DNA of 60,370 bases from an uncultured Alphaproteobacteria bacterium (GTDB lineage: Bacteria; Pseudomonadota; Alphaproteobacteria; SP197): positions 1-60,370 of the forward strand of contig CALIUG010000048.1 in assembly GCA_938048755.1 (NCBI GenBank), in the 5' to 3' direction. Shown one piece after another: positions 26,609 through 35,220 of the stretch. Numbering within the stretch: the first letter of the stretch is position 1; every line of letters starts with the position of its first letter. The notes below the pieces were generated by a model. That model did not search any database, was not told the origin of the DNA, and saw only the letters and a list, made by a program, of their open reading frames with translations. The position numbers and the translations under genes were made by a program.

Positions 26609-28408
26609 ATGTCTCTCTGGGCTTCACGATTCAAGGAATTCTGCCGTGACGCGGTGATTCCGCCTGCCCTGTGGAAGGCGCTTTCCAATGCTTCACGTGC
26701 CATGCATGCCGACAAGCGCAAGGCCGACAAGAACAAGAGCCAGTATCCCTATATCTGGGATGGTGACGACTTCGAACTTGCCCACGACCTGCGTTATGTT
26801 GCGGTCCCCGATGCGACCGGTGCCATGGGCATCACCCGTGCGCGCGATACCCGTGCTGCCATCGAGGTGCAGAGGGATGTCGATATCAGCGTCGGTCCGT
26901 TTCCGCCTGATACCGTTGCCTTCACGACTGCATTTGCCCAGGCGCGCATCAATCTTCCCTATGCCGATCTCACGGTGACGCTGGATGGCAAGCCCGTCAC
27001 CCAGATCAAGGGGCCGCTGATTGCCGAGAACTGGAACAACGTTCGAGTGCCCATCGGGGACCCCGCAAAGGTTTCGACCCTGCGTCTGAGCTGGTTGGGC
27101 GAGCGGTTGTATCTGTCCCAGCCGGTGCCGGAACGGGTTCTGGCCGACCGGGAAAAACGCTCCAACGTGATTGTTCTGGTACTTGATTCCATGGTGCCCG
27201 AAACCGTGGGGTGCCTTTCGGGCGCGTCACCAGAGGAATCGTTCACGCCCCAGATCGACCGCTACTTCGCAAACGGCCAGCTGTGCACCAACGCCTACAG
27301 CCAGAGCGAATACACGATGCCCTCGCTCGCCACGATGATGACGGGGCTTTATCCCATCCAGCACGGTGTCTTCACCCATGACCGGTGTCAGCGCACCATC
27401 CCGCCCCAGATTCCGACTCTGGCGGAGTTTCTGCAGGAAGCAGGTTACCGAACGTTTGCCTATTCGACGGGGCGTCGGTACGTGCCGCCCTATGGTCATT
27501 ACCGCGGGTTCGAGCGCTTTCATTTTCACAACCAGAGCCTGGCAGACACGACCGACACGGTGGTCAACCGGGCGATGGAGTTCATCGAGACGCACAAGGA
27601 TTCACCGACCTTCTGTTTCCTGCACATCATCGATCCGCACCCCCCCTTTGCCCTGCCGACCTATTTTTCCGAACTCAATTCGGGTGAGTCACGCTGGGGG
27701 GACAGCCGAAGCCTTTATGGCGCCTTCAAGCTGCATCGTGACAGCCGCGAGCGTGTCGCCGACCTGCGCGAGATGGAGCGCGTCATGGTGCGCAATCTCG
27801 ACTTCATCCTGGGCAAGCTCTTTGGCTATCTGGAACGCGAAGGCCTCAACAAGACAACCGATGTCATGGTGCTGGCTGATCATGGACGGGAATACATGAA
27901 GGGCTCGCCGCTGCTGACCCGCAGCCTGACCCGTATTCCATTCCTGCTCACCGGCCCCGGTGTGAAGTCGGGCACCTGTGACGGTTTCGTTGAGCCGCCC
28001 ATCGATCTTTATCCAACCATTGCAGGGATGGCCGGATTGGAGCCGCCGCCGCATCTTTCCGGACGCAACGCGATTGAACCCGAAGGCGGCTATCGCACGG
28101 TCGGGCGATCGGAATCTCTCTTCCGGGAGACCGGTGAAATCGTTCTGCGCGAGGATGACCGCATGTACGCCCTGCGCTTCCCGCTCGATGACCTTGCCGG
28201 TGAGGGGGATTTTGACGCGCCGGTCGGTGAATGGCTGTTCCGCCGGGATCCAGCGACCAAGGAAGAGGACATGAGCGAGAATCTGCTCGATTCCGAACCG
28301 GAAACCACGGCGCGGTTCCGCAAGATGGTGCGCGATCACTACGACGGCATGGAACGCCATTTCTCCAACGACAACATCATCGCCATGACGCGGGACTATC
28401 CCAAATGA
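26609..28408 (+). CDS. Sulfatase / alkaline-phosphatase-superfamily protein, candidate phospho-group transferase
   Basis: This 599-residue protein has an unrecognised N-terminal domain (about 1-185, beta-rich) and a C-terminal alkaline-phosphatase-superfamily domain. Metal ligands appear as D193 (VLVLDSM), D342/H344 (HIIDPHPPF) and D424-H425 (LADHGREY), and the nucleophile position is Thr, T236 in SEYTMPS. There is no CxPxR formylglycine motif, so it is not a canonical sulfatase; a Thr nucleophile is typical of phosphoethanolamine and phosphoglycerol transferases. No signal peptide or membrane segment is seen. Inside the phosphoramidate gene set it could be the transferase that puts the group on the glycan, or a hydrolase. 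Confidence 0.75.
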   Translation: MSLWASRFKEFCRDAVIPPALWKALSNASRAMHADKRKADKNKSQYPYIWDGDDFELAHDLRYVAVPDATGAMGITRARDTRAAIEVQRDVDISVGPFPPDTVAFTTAFAQARINLPYADLTVTLDGKPVTQIKGPLIAENWNNVRVPIGDPAKVSTLRLSWLGERLYLSQPVPERVLADREKRSNVIVLVLDSMVPETVGCLSGASPEESFTPQIDRYFANGQLCTNAYSQSEYTMPSLATMMTGLYPIQHGVFTHDRCQRTIPPQIPTLAEFLQEAGYRTFAYSTGRRYVPPYGHYRGFERFHFHNQSLADTTDTVVNRAMEFIETHKDSPTFCFLHIIDPHPPFALPTYFSELNSGESRWGDSRSLYGAFKLHRDSRERVADLREMERVMVRNLDFILGKLFGYLEREGLNKTTDVMVLADHGREYMKGSPLLTRSLTRIPFLLTGPGVKSGTCDGFVEPPIDLYPTIAGMAGLEPPPHLSGRNAIEPEGGYRTVGRSESLFRETGEIVLREDDRMYALRFPLDDLAGEGDFDAPVGEWLFRRDPATKEEDMSENLLDSEPETTARFRKMVRDHYDGMERHFSNDNIIAMTRDYPK

Positions 28409-28433
28409 CGGTGTATGGACCGGGAGAACAGCG

Positions 28434-28961
28434 GTGATCATCTGGCTCATCGGCCTGTCGGGTGCCGGCAAGACGACCATCGGGCGCGAGGTCTGGCAGC
28501 AATGGCGCGAGCAGGACCCCGCCACGGTGTTCCTTGACGGCGACATTCTGCGGGACGTCTGGGGCGACCGCCTGGGGCACGATGTCGAGGGCAGGGCGCG
28601 CAACGCCCATCGCATCTCCCATCTGTGCCGGGTTCTGGACGAGCAGGGCATCAATGCCGTCGCGGCGGTTCTGTCGATCTTTCCCGAATGGCAGGCCTGG
28701 AACCGCGAGACATTTTCGTCTTACTACGAGGTCTTTCTGGATCTTCCCATGGAGGTTCTGAAACAACGCGATCCCAAGGGGATCTATGCCGCCCATGACA
28801 GTGGCGAAATGCCACTGGTGGTAGGGTGTGACCTGCCGTTTCCCACACCGCCCGCGCCGGATCTGGTGCTGGGCGAAGACGCCATGAAAAGCAGCCCGGG
28901 CGATCTTGCCCGCCGTATTCTCGGTGATTCGGGTGTGCTCCATGATCAAGAAGGAGTTTGA
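28434..28961 (+). CDS. CysC-like kinase, cytidine diphosphoramidate kinase (Cj1415 type)
   Basis: This 175-residue P-loop kinase of the APS-kinase family starts at GTG 28434 behind GGGAG (28422-28426). It has Walker A GLSGAGKTT (7-15) and FLDGDILRD as the second conserved motif, but no sulfate-assimilation gene is nearby. In C. jejuni the Cj1415 homologue phosphorylates the 3'-OH of cytidine diphosphoramidate. Its place behind the Cj1418-1417-1416-like genes, two genes inserted, argues for the same task; APS kinase is the alternative. Confidence 0.8.
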   Translation: MIIWLIGLSGAGKTTIGREVWQQWREQDPATVFLDGDILRDVWGDRLGHDVEGRARNAHRISHLCRVLDEQGINAVAAVLSIFPEWQAWNRETFSSYYEVFLDLPMEVLKQRDPKGIYAAHDSGEMPLVVGCDLPFPTPPAPDLVLGEDAMKSSPGDLARRILGDSGVLHDQEGV

Positions 28962-28964
28962 CGC

Positions 28965-30044
28965 GTGAAGGTGAAGATTTTCGGTGCCGGTTCGATCGGC
29001 AACCATCTGGCGAATGCCTCGCGGCGTCTCGACTGGCAGGTCGATGTCGTCGATATCGACCCGGCGGCGCTCAAGCGCATGCGCGAGGAGATTTATCCCG
29101 CACGTTATGGCGCATGGGACGAAGCCATCGGCCAGCACGTTGCCGGTGATGCGCCCGTGGGTGGTTATGACCTGATCATGATCGGCACGCCGCCCGACCA
29201 CCATGTCGGCCTGGCGCGTGAAGCCATCGCGGAGAATCCTGCCGCGCTGCTGATCGAAAAGCCGCTTTCGACGCCCGATCTGGAAGGTCTGGCCGAGCTT
29301 CACGCCGAGGCAGAGGCTGCCGGCGTGGTTGCCTTTACCGGCTATGACCATGTCGTGGGCGAGGCCAGCAGCCTGATGACCGATGCCCTGGCTGCCGGCG
29401 CCTTCGGCACGCTCGAAACACTCGATGTCGAGTTCCGCGAGCACTGGGGCGGCATCTTTGCAGCACACCCCTGGCTTGATGGCCCGACCGATACCTATCT
29501 GGGCTTCTGGAAGCGCGGTGGCGGCGCCAGCGGCGAGCATTCCCACGCCGCCAATCTGTGGCAACACTTCGCGCATGCTGCCGGTCATGGTGGCGTTGTC
29601 GAAGTCCAGGCCAGGCTGGACTACGTCACCGATGGTGGCGCCGATTATGACCGGCTCTGCCTGCTCAACCTGACAACGCAGACCGGCTTCTGCGGGCGGG
29701 TCGTACAGGACGTTGTGACCAAGCCGCCGCGCAAATGGGCGCGTGCCCAGGGCAGCGACAGCGGTGGGGAATGGCGTTGCGGTTTCGAGCCCGGCAAGGA
29801 TGCCTATGCCCCCGATGGTGGCGAGGCAACGGTGGTCACGAAGACCCGTCCGGACGACTTCATCCGCGAACTGCGTCACATTGAAGATGCCCTGGCATCG
29901 AAAACCGGCTCTGCCAGCCCCATATCGCTGGAACGTGGTCTCGACACCATGCTGGTGGTTGCTGCCGCGCATCGTTCCCAGGCGCAAGGCCGGACCGTAC
30001 GCATTGACCGCTCAGCCGGTTACAGTATGGCTGCTCTTGACTGA
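28965..30044 (+). CDS. Gfo/Idh/MocA family oxidoreductase (third copy)
   Basis: This 359-residue oxidoreductase starts at GTG 28965, behind an AAGGAG ribosome site, 3 nt after the kinase. It has GAGSIG (7-12) and EKP (98-100, K99). The middle region HSHAANLW is the usual substrate-contacting segment. It precedes the NeuB-cupin gene and probably belongs to that second sugar-acid pathway, for example oxidising or epimerising its precursor. Substrate unknown. Confidence 0.84.
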   Translation: MKVKIFGAGSIGNHLANASRRLDWQVDVVDIDPAALKRMREEIYPARYGAWDEAIGQHVAGDAPVGGYDLIMIGTPPDHHVGLAREAIAENPAALLIEKPLSTPDLEGLAELHAEAEAAGVVAFTGYDHVVGEASSLMTDALAAGAFGTLETLDVEFREHWGGIFAAHPWLDGPTDTYLGFWKRGGGASGEHSHAANLWQHFAHAAGHGGVVEVQARLDYVTDGGADYDRLCLLNLTTQTGFCGRVVQDVVTKPPRKWARAQGSDSGGEWRCGFEPGKDAYAPDGGEATVVTKTRPDDFIRELRHIEDALASKTGSASPISLERGLDTMLVVAAAHRSQAQGRTVRIDRSAGYSMAALD

Positions 30045-30079
30045 TCCAACGCCGTTTACGCTTAGAATCTGGAAAACCC

Positions 30080-31639
30080 ATGACTCCTCCGCATGACGAA
30101 AAACCCTTTGATTTCAAGGACCTGTTTGTTCTCGACCTCGCCAATAACCATCAGGGCGACATCGAGCACGGCAAACGCGTGATCCGTGAGCATGGTGCGG
30201 TCGTGGCCCGCCATGGTGTTCGGGGGGTCATCAAGTTCCAGTTCCGCGATCTCGACACCTTCATTCATCCCAGCCATCTGCAATCCAGCGACAACAAACA
30301 TGTGCCGCGGTTTCTTTCGACCCGGCTGGACCGAGACGGGTTCCAGGCATTGCTCGATGAGGTGCGTGCCCAGGGCATGATGGCGGCCTGTACTCCGTTC
30401 GACGAGGCCTCGGTTGGCGTGATCGAGGAGATGGGTTTCGACATCATCAAGGTGGCGAGCTGCTCAGCCAAGGACTGGCCGCTTCTGGAACGGATTGCCG
30501 CCTCCGCCCGTCCGGTGATTGCCTCGACCGGTGGCCTCTTGCAGTCGGATATGGACGCGTTGGTCAGCTTTCTGGGTCATCGTGGTGCGGACTTTGCGCT
30601 CATGCATTGCGTCTCGGTCTATCCCACACCCGATTCCATGTGCCATCTCAACAACATCGCCATGATGATCGAACGCTTCGGCGGTCGCACGGTCGGCTGG
30701 TCGACCCATGAGAACCCGGCAGACACGATGCCGGTGGGTCTCGCACTCGCCAAGGGTGCGCGCATGTTCGAGCGCCATGTCGGTGTGCCGACTGACACCA
30801 TCACGCTCAACGCCTATTCCTCCAATCCCGATGAGGTCGACGCCTGGATCACGGCCTGGAAGAAGGCACAGACCCTGCTGGGCCTGGATGAACGCCAGGC
30901 ACCCAGTGAGGATGAAGCCGTCGCGATTGCCGGATTGAGCCGCGGTGTGTTTGCCCGGCATGATCTTGAAGCAGGCCACGCGGTTTCTCGCGATGATGTC
31001 TACTTTGCCTTCCCCTATGCTGAAGGTGGCCTGGAAAGTGGACAGTGGAGCAACGAGATCGTCACGACCAAGGCGATCAAGGCCGATGCCACCCTGGCGC
31101 TTGATGCCATCTCCATGCCCGAACGTTCCGATGTGCATGTGCTCAAGCAGGCGGTGCACGAGGTCAAGGGTCTGCTCAACAAGGCGCGGGTCGAACTGGG
31201 CAGCGAGTTCGAGGTGGAGTACTCGCACCATTACGGACCCGGGGCATTCCGCGAGACCGGCGTGGTCATCGTCAACTGCATCAACCGTGAATACTGCAAG
31301 AAGGTGCTGATCCAGCTTGCCGGTCAGGGTCATCCCTCGCACTACCACAAGCGCAAGGAAGAGACCTTCCATGTTCTGTGCGGCGAGCTTCACAGTGAAC
31401 TGGACGGTCGCCATCGCCTGCTCCAGCCCGGCGACACGCTGCTGGTTCTGCCCGGCGTCTGGCACCGCTTCTGGACCGAGACCGGCTGTGTTTTCGAGGA
31501 GATCTCGACGACCCATTACAACAACGATTCGGTCTATCGCGATCCGAAGATCCAGGCGATGGAACGCTCGGAGCGCAAGACCGTGGTCGATCACTGGGGC
31601 CGTTTCCAGCTTGCCGATGGAGCCCAGGCGGCAGAATGA
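30080..31639 (+). CDS. NeuB-family sugar-acid synthase fused to a C-terminal cupin
   Basis: This 519-residue protein has a NeuB-like TIM barrel (about 15-275: LDLANNHQGD, IKFQFRDLDT, CTPFDEASV), a SAF-like part (about 285-345: RGVFARHDLEAG) and a cupin (about 400-500). The cupin keeps its metal-binding motif: H421, H423 and E427 or E428 in SHYHKRKEETFH, and H462 in PGVWHRF. Without the fusion the enzyme would condense PEP with an aldose or aldose phosphate. The cupin may isomerise or epimerise the sugar, or bind the product. It is coupled by ATGA to a HAD phosphatase, which fits a phosphorylated intermediate. Confidence 0.84.
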   Translation: MTPPHDEKPFDFKDLFVLDLANNHQGDIEHGKRVIREHGAVVARHGVRGVIKFQFRDLDTFIHPSHLQSSDNKHVPRFLSTRLDRDGFQALLDEVRAQGMMAACTPFDEASVGVIEEMGFDIIKVASCSAKDWPLLERIAASARPVIASTGGLLQSDMDALVSFLGHRGADFALMHCVSVYPTPDSMCHLNNIAMMIERFGGRTVGWSTHENPADTMPVGLALAKGARMFERHVGVPTDTITLNAYSSNPDEVDAWITAWKKAQTLLGLDERQAPSEDEAVAIAGLSRGVFARHDLEAGHAVSRDDVYFAFPYAEGGLESGQWSNEIVTTKAIKADATLALDAISMPERSDVHVLKQAVHEVKGLLNKARVELGSEFEVEYSHHYGPGAFRETGVVIVNCINREYCKKVLIQLAGQGHPSHYHKRKEETFHVLCGELHSELDGRHRLLQPGDTLLVLPGVWHRFWTETGCVFEEISTTHYNNDSVYRDPKIQAMERSERKTVVDHWGRFQLADGAQAAE

Positions 31640-32271
31640 TCAGCCACCTGGTCTTTGACCTGGACGGCACGCTGGTGCCTTCAAACGACGTCAAGCGTGA
31701 CGCTTTCTTTGCCTGTGTCGAGGGCATCGACGGCGCAGGTGAGATCATTGCCTCCATGCTGGACGCCGACCCCACGCGCGACCGCTACCGCGTGTTCGGC
31801 GAACTTGTCGCGCGCCTGCCCGCCAGCGGCGATGCCGATGTGCTGATCGCGCGCTACAGCACACTGTGCCACGAACGGATTGTCGCACTTCTCAAGGAAG
31901 GCGTGACCGATGCGTTGCTTGATCTGTTACGCGGTCAGGGACTGACCTTGCACCTGAGCTCTGGGACGCCGCGTGACGCGCTCCTGGCGATGATGCGCGA
32001 AACCGGTTTTGACCGGCACTTCGCCGATATCAACGGATCGCCGTCCGCCAAGGCCGACACCCTGCGTTCCATCATGCAGAAGCATGGCCTTGAGGCCTCC
32101 CAGCTTGCCGTCATCGGAGATGGCGACAGCGACGCAGAGGCCGCCACAGCGGTCGATTGTGCCTTCCTGCGCGTGGCGGATGATGCGAGCGAGCTTTATG
32201 GACAACCGGCCGACGCGGGTTGCGCGTTTCTGGGTAGGCACCTCGATCTGGCATCCAGGGAAGCGGCATGA
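31636..32271 (+). CDS. HAD-superfamily phosphatase
   Basis: This 211-residue HAD hydrolase has motif I DLDGT with D8 and D10, SSGTPRD as motif II and GDGDSD as motif IV, and a helical cap of the class I type. Next to a NeuB-type synthase and a CMP-transferase it could remove the phosphate from a nonulosonate-9-phosphate, as the mammalian-like NeuAc or Kdn pathway does. Phosphoglycolate-type housekeeping is less likely. Overlaps both neighbours by 4 nt. Confidence 0.84.
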   Translation: MISHLVFDLDGTLVPSNDVKRDAFFACVEGIDGAGEIIASMLDADPTRDRYRVFGELVARLPASGDADVLIARYSTLCHERIVALLKEGVTDALLDLLRGQGLTLHLSSGTPRDALLAMMRETGFDRHFADINGSPSAKADTLRSIMQKHGLEASQLAVIGDGDSDAEAATAVDCAFLRVADDASELYGQPADAGCAFLGRHLDLASREAA

Positions 32272-33137
32272 CTCTTGATCTTGCACGCCTGACCCGGCCG
32301 CTCGATCAGGATACCTACACCCTGTTGCGCTCGGGTGTTCAGGATGACCCCCAAATCAACGTCTACATCAACGAGCAGGGCGACTTCGCCGTTCTCGACC
32401 CTATGCCGGTCATGGACTATGCCGCCTATGAGCGCCGGTCGGAAAAGCTGGGCCTTCAGGCCTATGCGAAGAACTCCGGAGGTCTCGAGGCGCGCCTGCA
32501 GAAGGTGCAGCACCTGATCCCGGACGGTGGGGGAGTGCTGGAAATCGGTGCGGCCAATGCTGCGTTTCTCGAACTTGCTCAGAATGCGGTTCCGGCAAGC
32601 CGGTATGCCGCCATTGAACCGGACCAGAATACCCGGCCGGACCGGGACCGCCTGTCGTGGCTGACGCAGTATGACGGAATCGAGGAAGCACGTGCGGGCG
32701 GAGAGCGGTTTGACCTCGTCATGCTGTTCCATGTTTTCGAGCACATTCCCGAGCCCGATGTGTTCCTGGCTGAAGCCCGCAGCCTGCTCGCCGAGGGCGG
32801 GTCGCTCCTGATCGAGGTGCCGTGCCTCCATGACCCACTGCTGACGCTCTACGAGAACGCCGACTATCAGGCATTCTACTTCCAGCGGCAGCATCCCTTC
32901 GTTTACTCCGCGCCATCCCTGGAACGCGTGCTCAAGCACAGCGGCTTTGTTGTACGCACTTCGATTCCGCATCAGCGATATGGCATCGAGAATCATCTCC
33001 AGTGGTTGTCTGCGGGAAAACCAGGCGGCAATGCGCGTTTCCGCGAGCTGTTCGGCACCACTGATCTTGCCTACCGCGCTGCGCTTGAGGCTCAGGGCAC
33101 GACCGACACCATCATCATCGAGGCTGTCGCGGCATGA
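32268..33137 (+). CDS. SAM-dependent methyltransferase
   Basis: This 289-residue class I methyltransferase has motif I as VLEIGAANAAF (90-100), a post-motif HVFEHIPEP and a C-terminal segment typical of glycan methylases. It is a candidate for O-methylation of the sugar or of the phosphoramidate group; C. jejuni uses two such enzymes (Cj1419 and Cj1420) for the latter. Five more methyltransferase-type genes lie in the island, so no assignment can be made from sequence. Confidence 0.8.
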   Translation: MTLDLARLTRPLDQDTYTLLRSGVQDDPQINVYINEQGDFAVLDPMPVMDYAAYERRSEKLGLQAYAKNSGGLEARLQKVQHLIPDGGGVLEIGAANAAFLELAQNAVPASRYAAIEPDQNTRPDRDRLSWLTQYDGIEEARAGGERFDLVMLFHVFEHIPEPDVFLAEARSLLAEGGSLLIEVPCLHDPLLTLYENADYQAFYFQRQHPFVYSAPSLERVLKHSGFVVRTSIPHQRYGIENHLQWLSAGKPGGNARFRELFGTTDLAYRAALEAQGTTDTIIIEAVAA

Positions 33138-33853
33138 CCTGGGACGGTCGCCGCATTCTGGCTGTGTGCCCGGCGCGGGGAGGCAGCAAAGGTATCCGTC
33201 TCAAGAACCTGCGACCGGTGGGTGGTGTTCCCATGGTCGCCCGGGTCGGCCATCTCTGTGCTGAACTCGACTGGCTCGACCGTGCCGTGGTGTCGACCGA
33301 TCACGACGAGATCGCCGCCATGGCCGAAGAAAGTGGTCTTGCCGCACCGTTCCGCCGGCCTGAAGACATCTCCGGCGACCGTATCGGTGACTGGGACGTG
33401 TTGCACCATGCCCTGCACGCCAGCGAAGCCCATGACGGCGTCACCTACGATGTCGTCGTGATGCTCCAGCCGACCTCACCCTTGCGCCGGGCCGAACATG
33501 TAGCCGACACGGTCGCCGCTCTGGTTGATGGCGACTGGGATGCCTGCTGGACGGTTTCGGAAACCGACAGCAAGGCGCATCCGCTCAAGCAGCTTGCCAT
33601 TGATGAGGACCGGCTGGACTTCAACGATCCCGGTGGCGCGGCCATCATCGCACGCCAGCAGCTCAAGCCGGTCTACCATCGCAACGGACTTGCCTATGCC
33701 ATCACCCGCTCCTGTCTGGTGGACCAGAAAACGATCATGGGAGCGCGTACGCGCGGTCTGGTGACACCTGGCCATTTCATCAGCATTGATACCGAGTTCG
33801 ACATCGCACTGGTCGAATTCCTCATGGATTGGGAGCGCAGGGACACCGCGTGA
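33134..33853 (+). CDS. NeuA/PseF-type acylneuraminate cytidylyltransferase
   Basis: This 239-residue enzyme activates a nonulosonic acid as CMP-sugar. It has the CMP-NeuAc synthetase signature PARGGSKGI at 13-21, LQPTSPLR and a late Asp (SIDTEFDI). It lies four genes downstream of the NeuB-cupin fusion and is coupled to the methyltransferase. It is likely the activating enzyme for the NeuB-cupin product, but it could equally serve the pseudaminic acid made by PseI, since no other NeuA homologue is seen. Confidence 0.86.
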   Translation: MTWDGRRILAVCPARGGSKGIRLKNLRPVGGVPMVARVGHLCAELDWLDRAVVSTDHDEIAAMAEESGLAAPFRRPEDISGDRIGDWDVLHHALHASEAHDGVTYDVVVMLQPTSPLRRAEHVADTVAALVDGDWDACWTVSETDSKAHPLKQLAIDEDRLDFNDPGGAAIIARQQLKPVYHRNGLAYAITRSCLVDQKTIMGARTRGLVTPGHFISIDTEFDIALVEFLMDWERRDTA

Positions 33854-35220
33854 AGGTTCTGGTGTTCATCGATGCTGATCTGGTCGTGCGTCACTTCGTG
33901 ATGAGTGCTGCGTTTGCCGATCTGGCCGCCAGGCATGATGTCGAGTTCGTCTTTCTGGATCCTTCGAACCAGCGCATGGGTCCGGTGGAGCCGGAGACGC
34001 TGGACCTGCATGGTGCCGATTACGAACTGCTGGATGTCGAACCCAAGCGGGCGCGTCTCTGGAGCGAACTCTTCACCGTGGACCGCCTGCGTCTGCGGCC
34101 GGGCCGGCAGTTCCGTGCCGTACGCCACATCTATCGCAACGCCCAGTCCTGGAAAGGGCGTCTGCTCTATCAGACCCTGGCCCTGCCCGGTCTGCGCCAG
34201 CTCTTCACCTGGTTCCAGTACCACCGTCTTGACGCGCATCCCAACCGTGCCCTGGAAACACTACTGGATCGCCATCAGCCAGATCTCGTCGTGCATCCCA
34301 CGGTTCTGAACGGACTCTTCATCAACGATGTCGTGCAGACATGCCGCCGCCGCGGGTTGCCCCATGTGCTGGTCATGAACTCCTGGGACAACCCCTCGAG
34401 CAAACAGGCGGTTGTCGGCCATCCCGATCTTTTGCTCGTCTGGGGCGAGCAGACCGAGGAACACGCGTTGCGTTACATGAACATGCCGATTGATCGTATC
34501 CGCCGGTTCGGTGCCGCGCAGTTTGAAGTCTACCGCGAGCCGCCACGTCTCGACCGTGCGGCGTTCTGTGCTGCCTACGATATCGACCCTGCAAAACGCA
34601 TCCTGCTGTATGCGGGATCCAGCAAGGAAACCGATGAGTTCAGTCACCTCAAGGCAATCGAGGCCATGATCGAATCCGGCACTCTGCCCGATACGGTTCT
34701 GCTCTATCGACCGCATCCGTGGGGCAATGGTGGTCAGGACGGGCACCGGATCATCGATGAACCCTGGAGGCATGTTCGCCTGGAACGTTCGATGCGGGGT
34801 TATCTCGAACAGGTCAAGGCGGGCAATCTCGAGAAGTCCCTGCCGGACTACCGTGAAACCCGTGACCTGCTCTGCCATATCGACGCGCTGGTTTCTCCGC
34901 TTTCGACGATCATTGTGGAAGCCGCCCGTCTCGGACATCCGGTTCTGTGCTTCCTGCCCGAAGATGAGCTCCAGGAGGCCGAGCACCTGCGCATCGCCAT
35001 GCCCAGCGTGCACTTTGATGCGCTGTATGACATGCCGGGCGTGATGGTGGCGCGCAGCCGCCAGGCCATGCTCGATGCTCTGCCATCCCTTGTTGCCCTG
35101 TCCGGCGATGACGCTGCCTGCGAGAGGTTGCGCAGGGCAACCGATGTCATCGTGGAGCCCTTTGATGAGCCCTGGGGCCGGCGTTTCACTAATCTGGCCG
35201 AGGAGCTTGTAGCGGCATGA
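33850..35220 (+). CDS. GT-B-like glycosyltransferase with RPHP motif
   Basis: This protein starts at GTG 33850, overlapping the stop of the cytidylyltransferase, and has 456 residues. YRPHPWGNGG (about residue 288) and an LSTIIVEAARLGHPVL stretch near 360 resemble the donor-binding half of capsule or sialyltransferase-like enzymes. The position just after a CMP-transferase gene makes a CMP-sugar-dependent transferase attractive. The family cannot be named for certain. Confidence 0.6.
   Translation: MKVLVFIDADLVVRHFVMSAAFADLAARHDVEFVFLDPSNQRMGPVEPETLDLHGADYELLDVEPKRARLWSELFTVDRLRLRPGRQFRAVRHIYRNAQSWKGRLLYQTLALPGLRQLFTWFQYHRLDAHPNRALETLLDRHQPDLVVHPTVLNGLFINDVVQTCRRRGLPHVLVMNSWDNPSSKQAVVGHPDLLLVWGEQTEEHALRYMNMPIDRIRRFGAAQFEVYREPPRLDRAAFCAAYDIDPAKRILLYAGSSKETDEFSHLKAIEAMIESGTLPDTVLLYRPHPWGNGGQDGHRIIDEPWRHVRLERSMRGYLEQVKAGNLEKSLPDYRETRDLLCHIDALVSPLSTIIVEAARLGHPVLCFLPEDELQEAEHLRIAMPSVHFDALYDMPGVMVARSRQAMLDALPSLVALSGDDAACERLRRATDVIVEPFDEPWGRRFTNLAEELVAA

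Noticed and set aside
26609..28408. Canonical formylglycine-dependent sulfatase
   Set aside because: The CxPxR or SxPxR modification motif is absent; the nucleophile position is Thr in SEYTMPS.
28434..28961. APS kinase of sulfate assimilation (CysC)
   Set aside because: It lies inside the phosphoramidate set and far from the sulfite reductase genes; the Cj1415-like role explains the context better, although homology alone does not decide.
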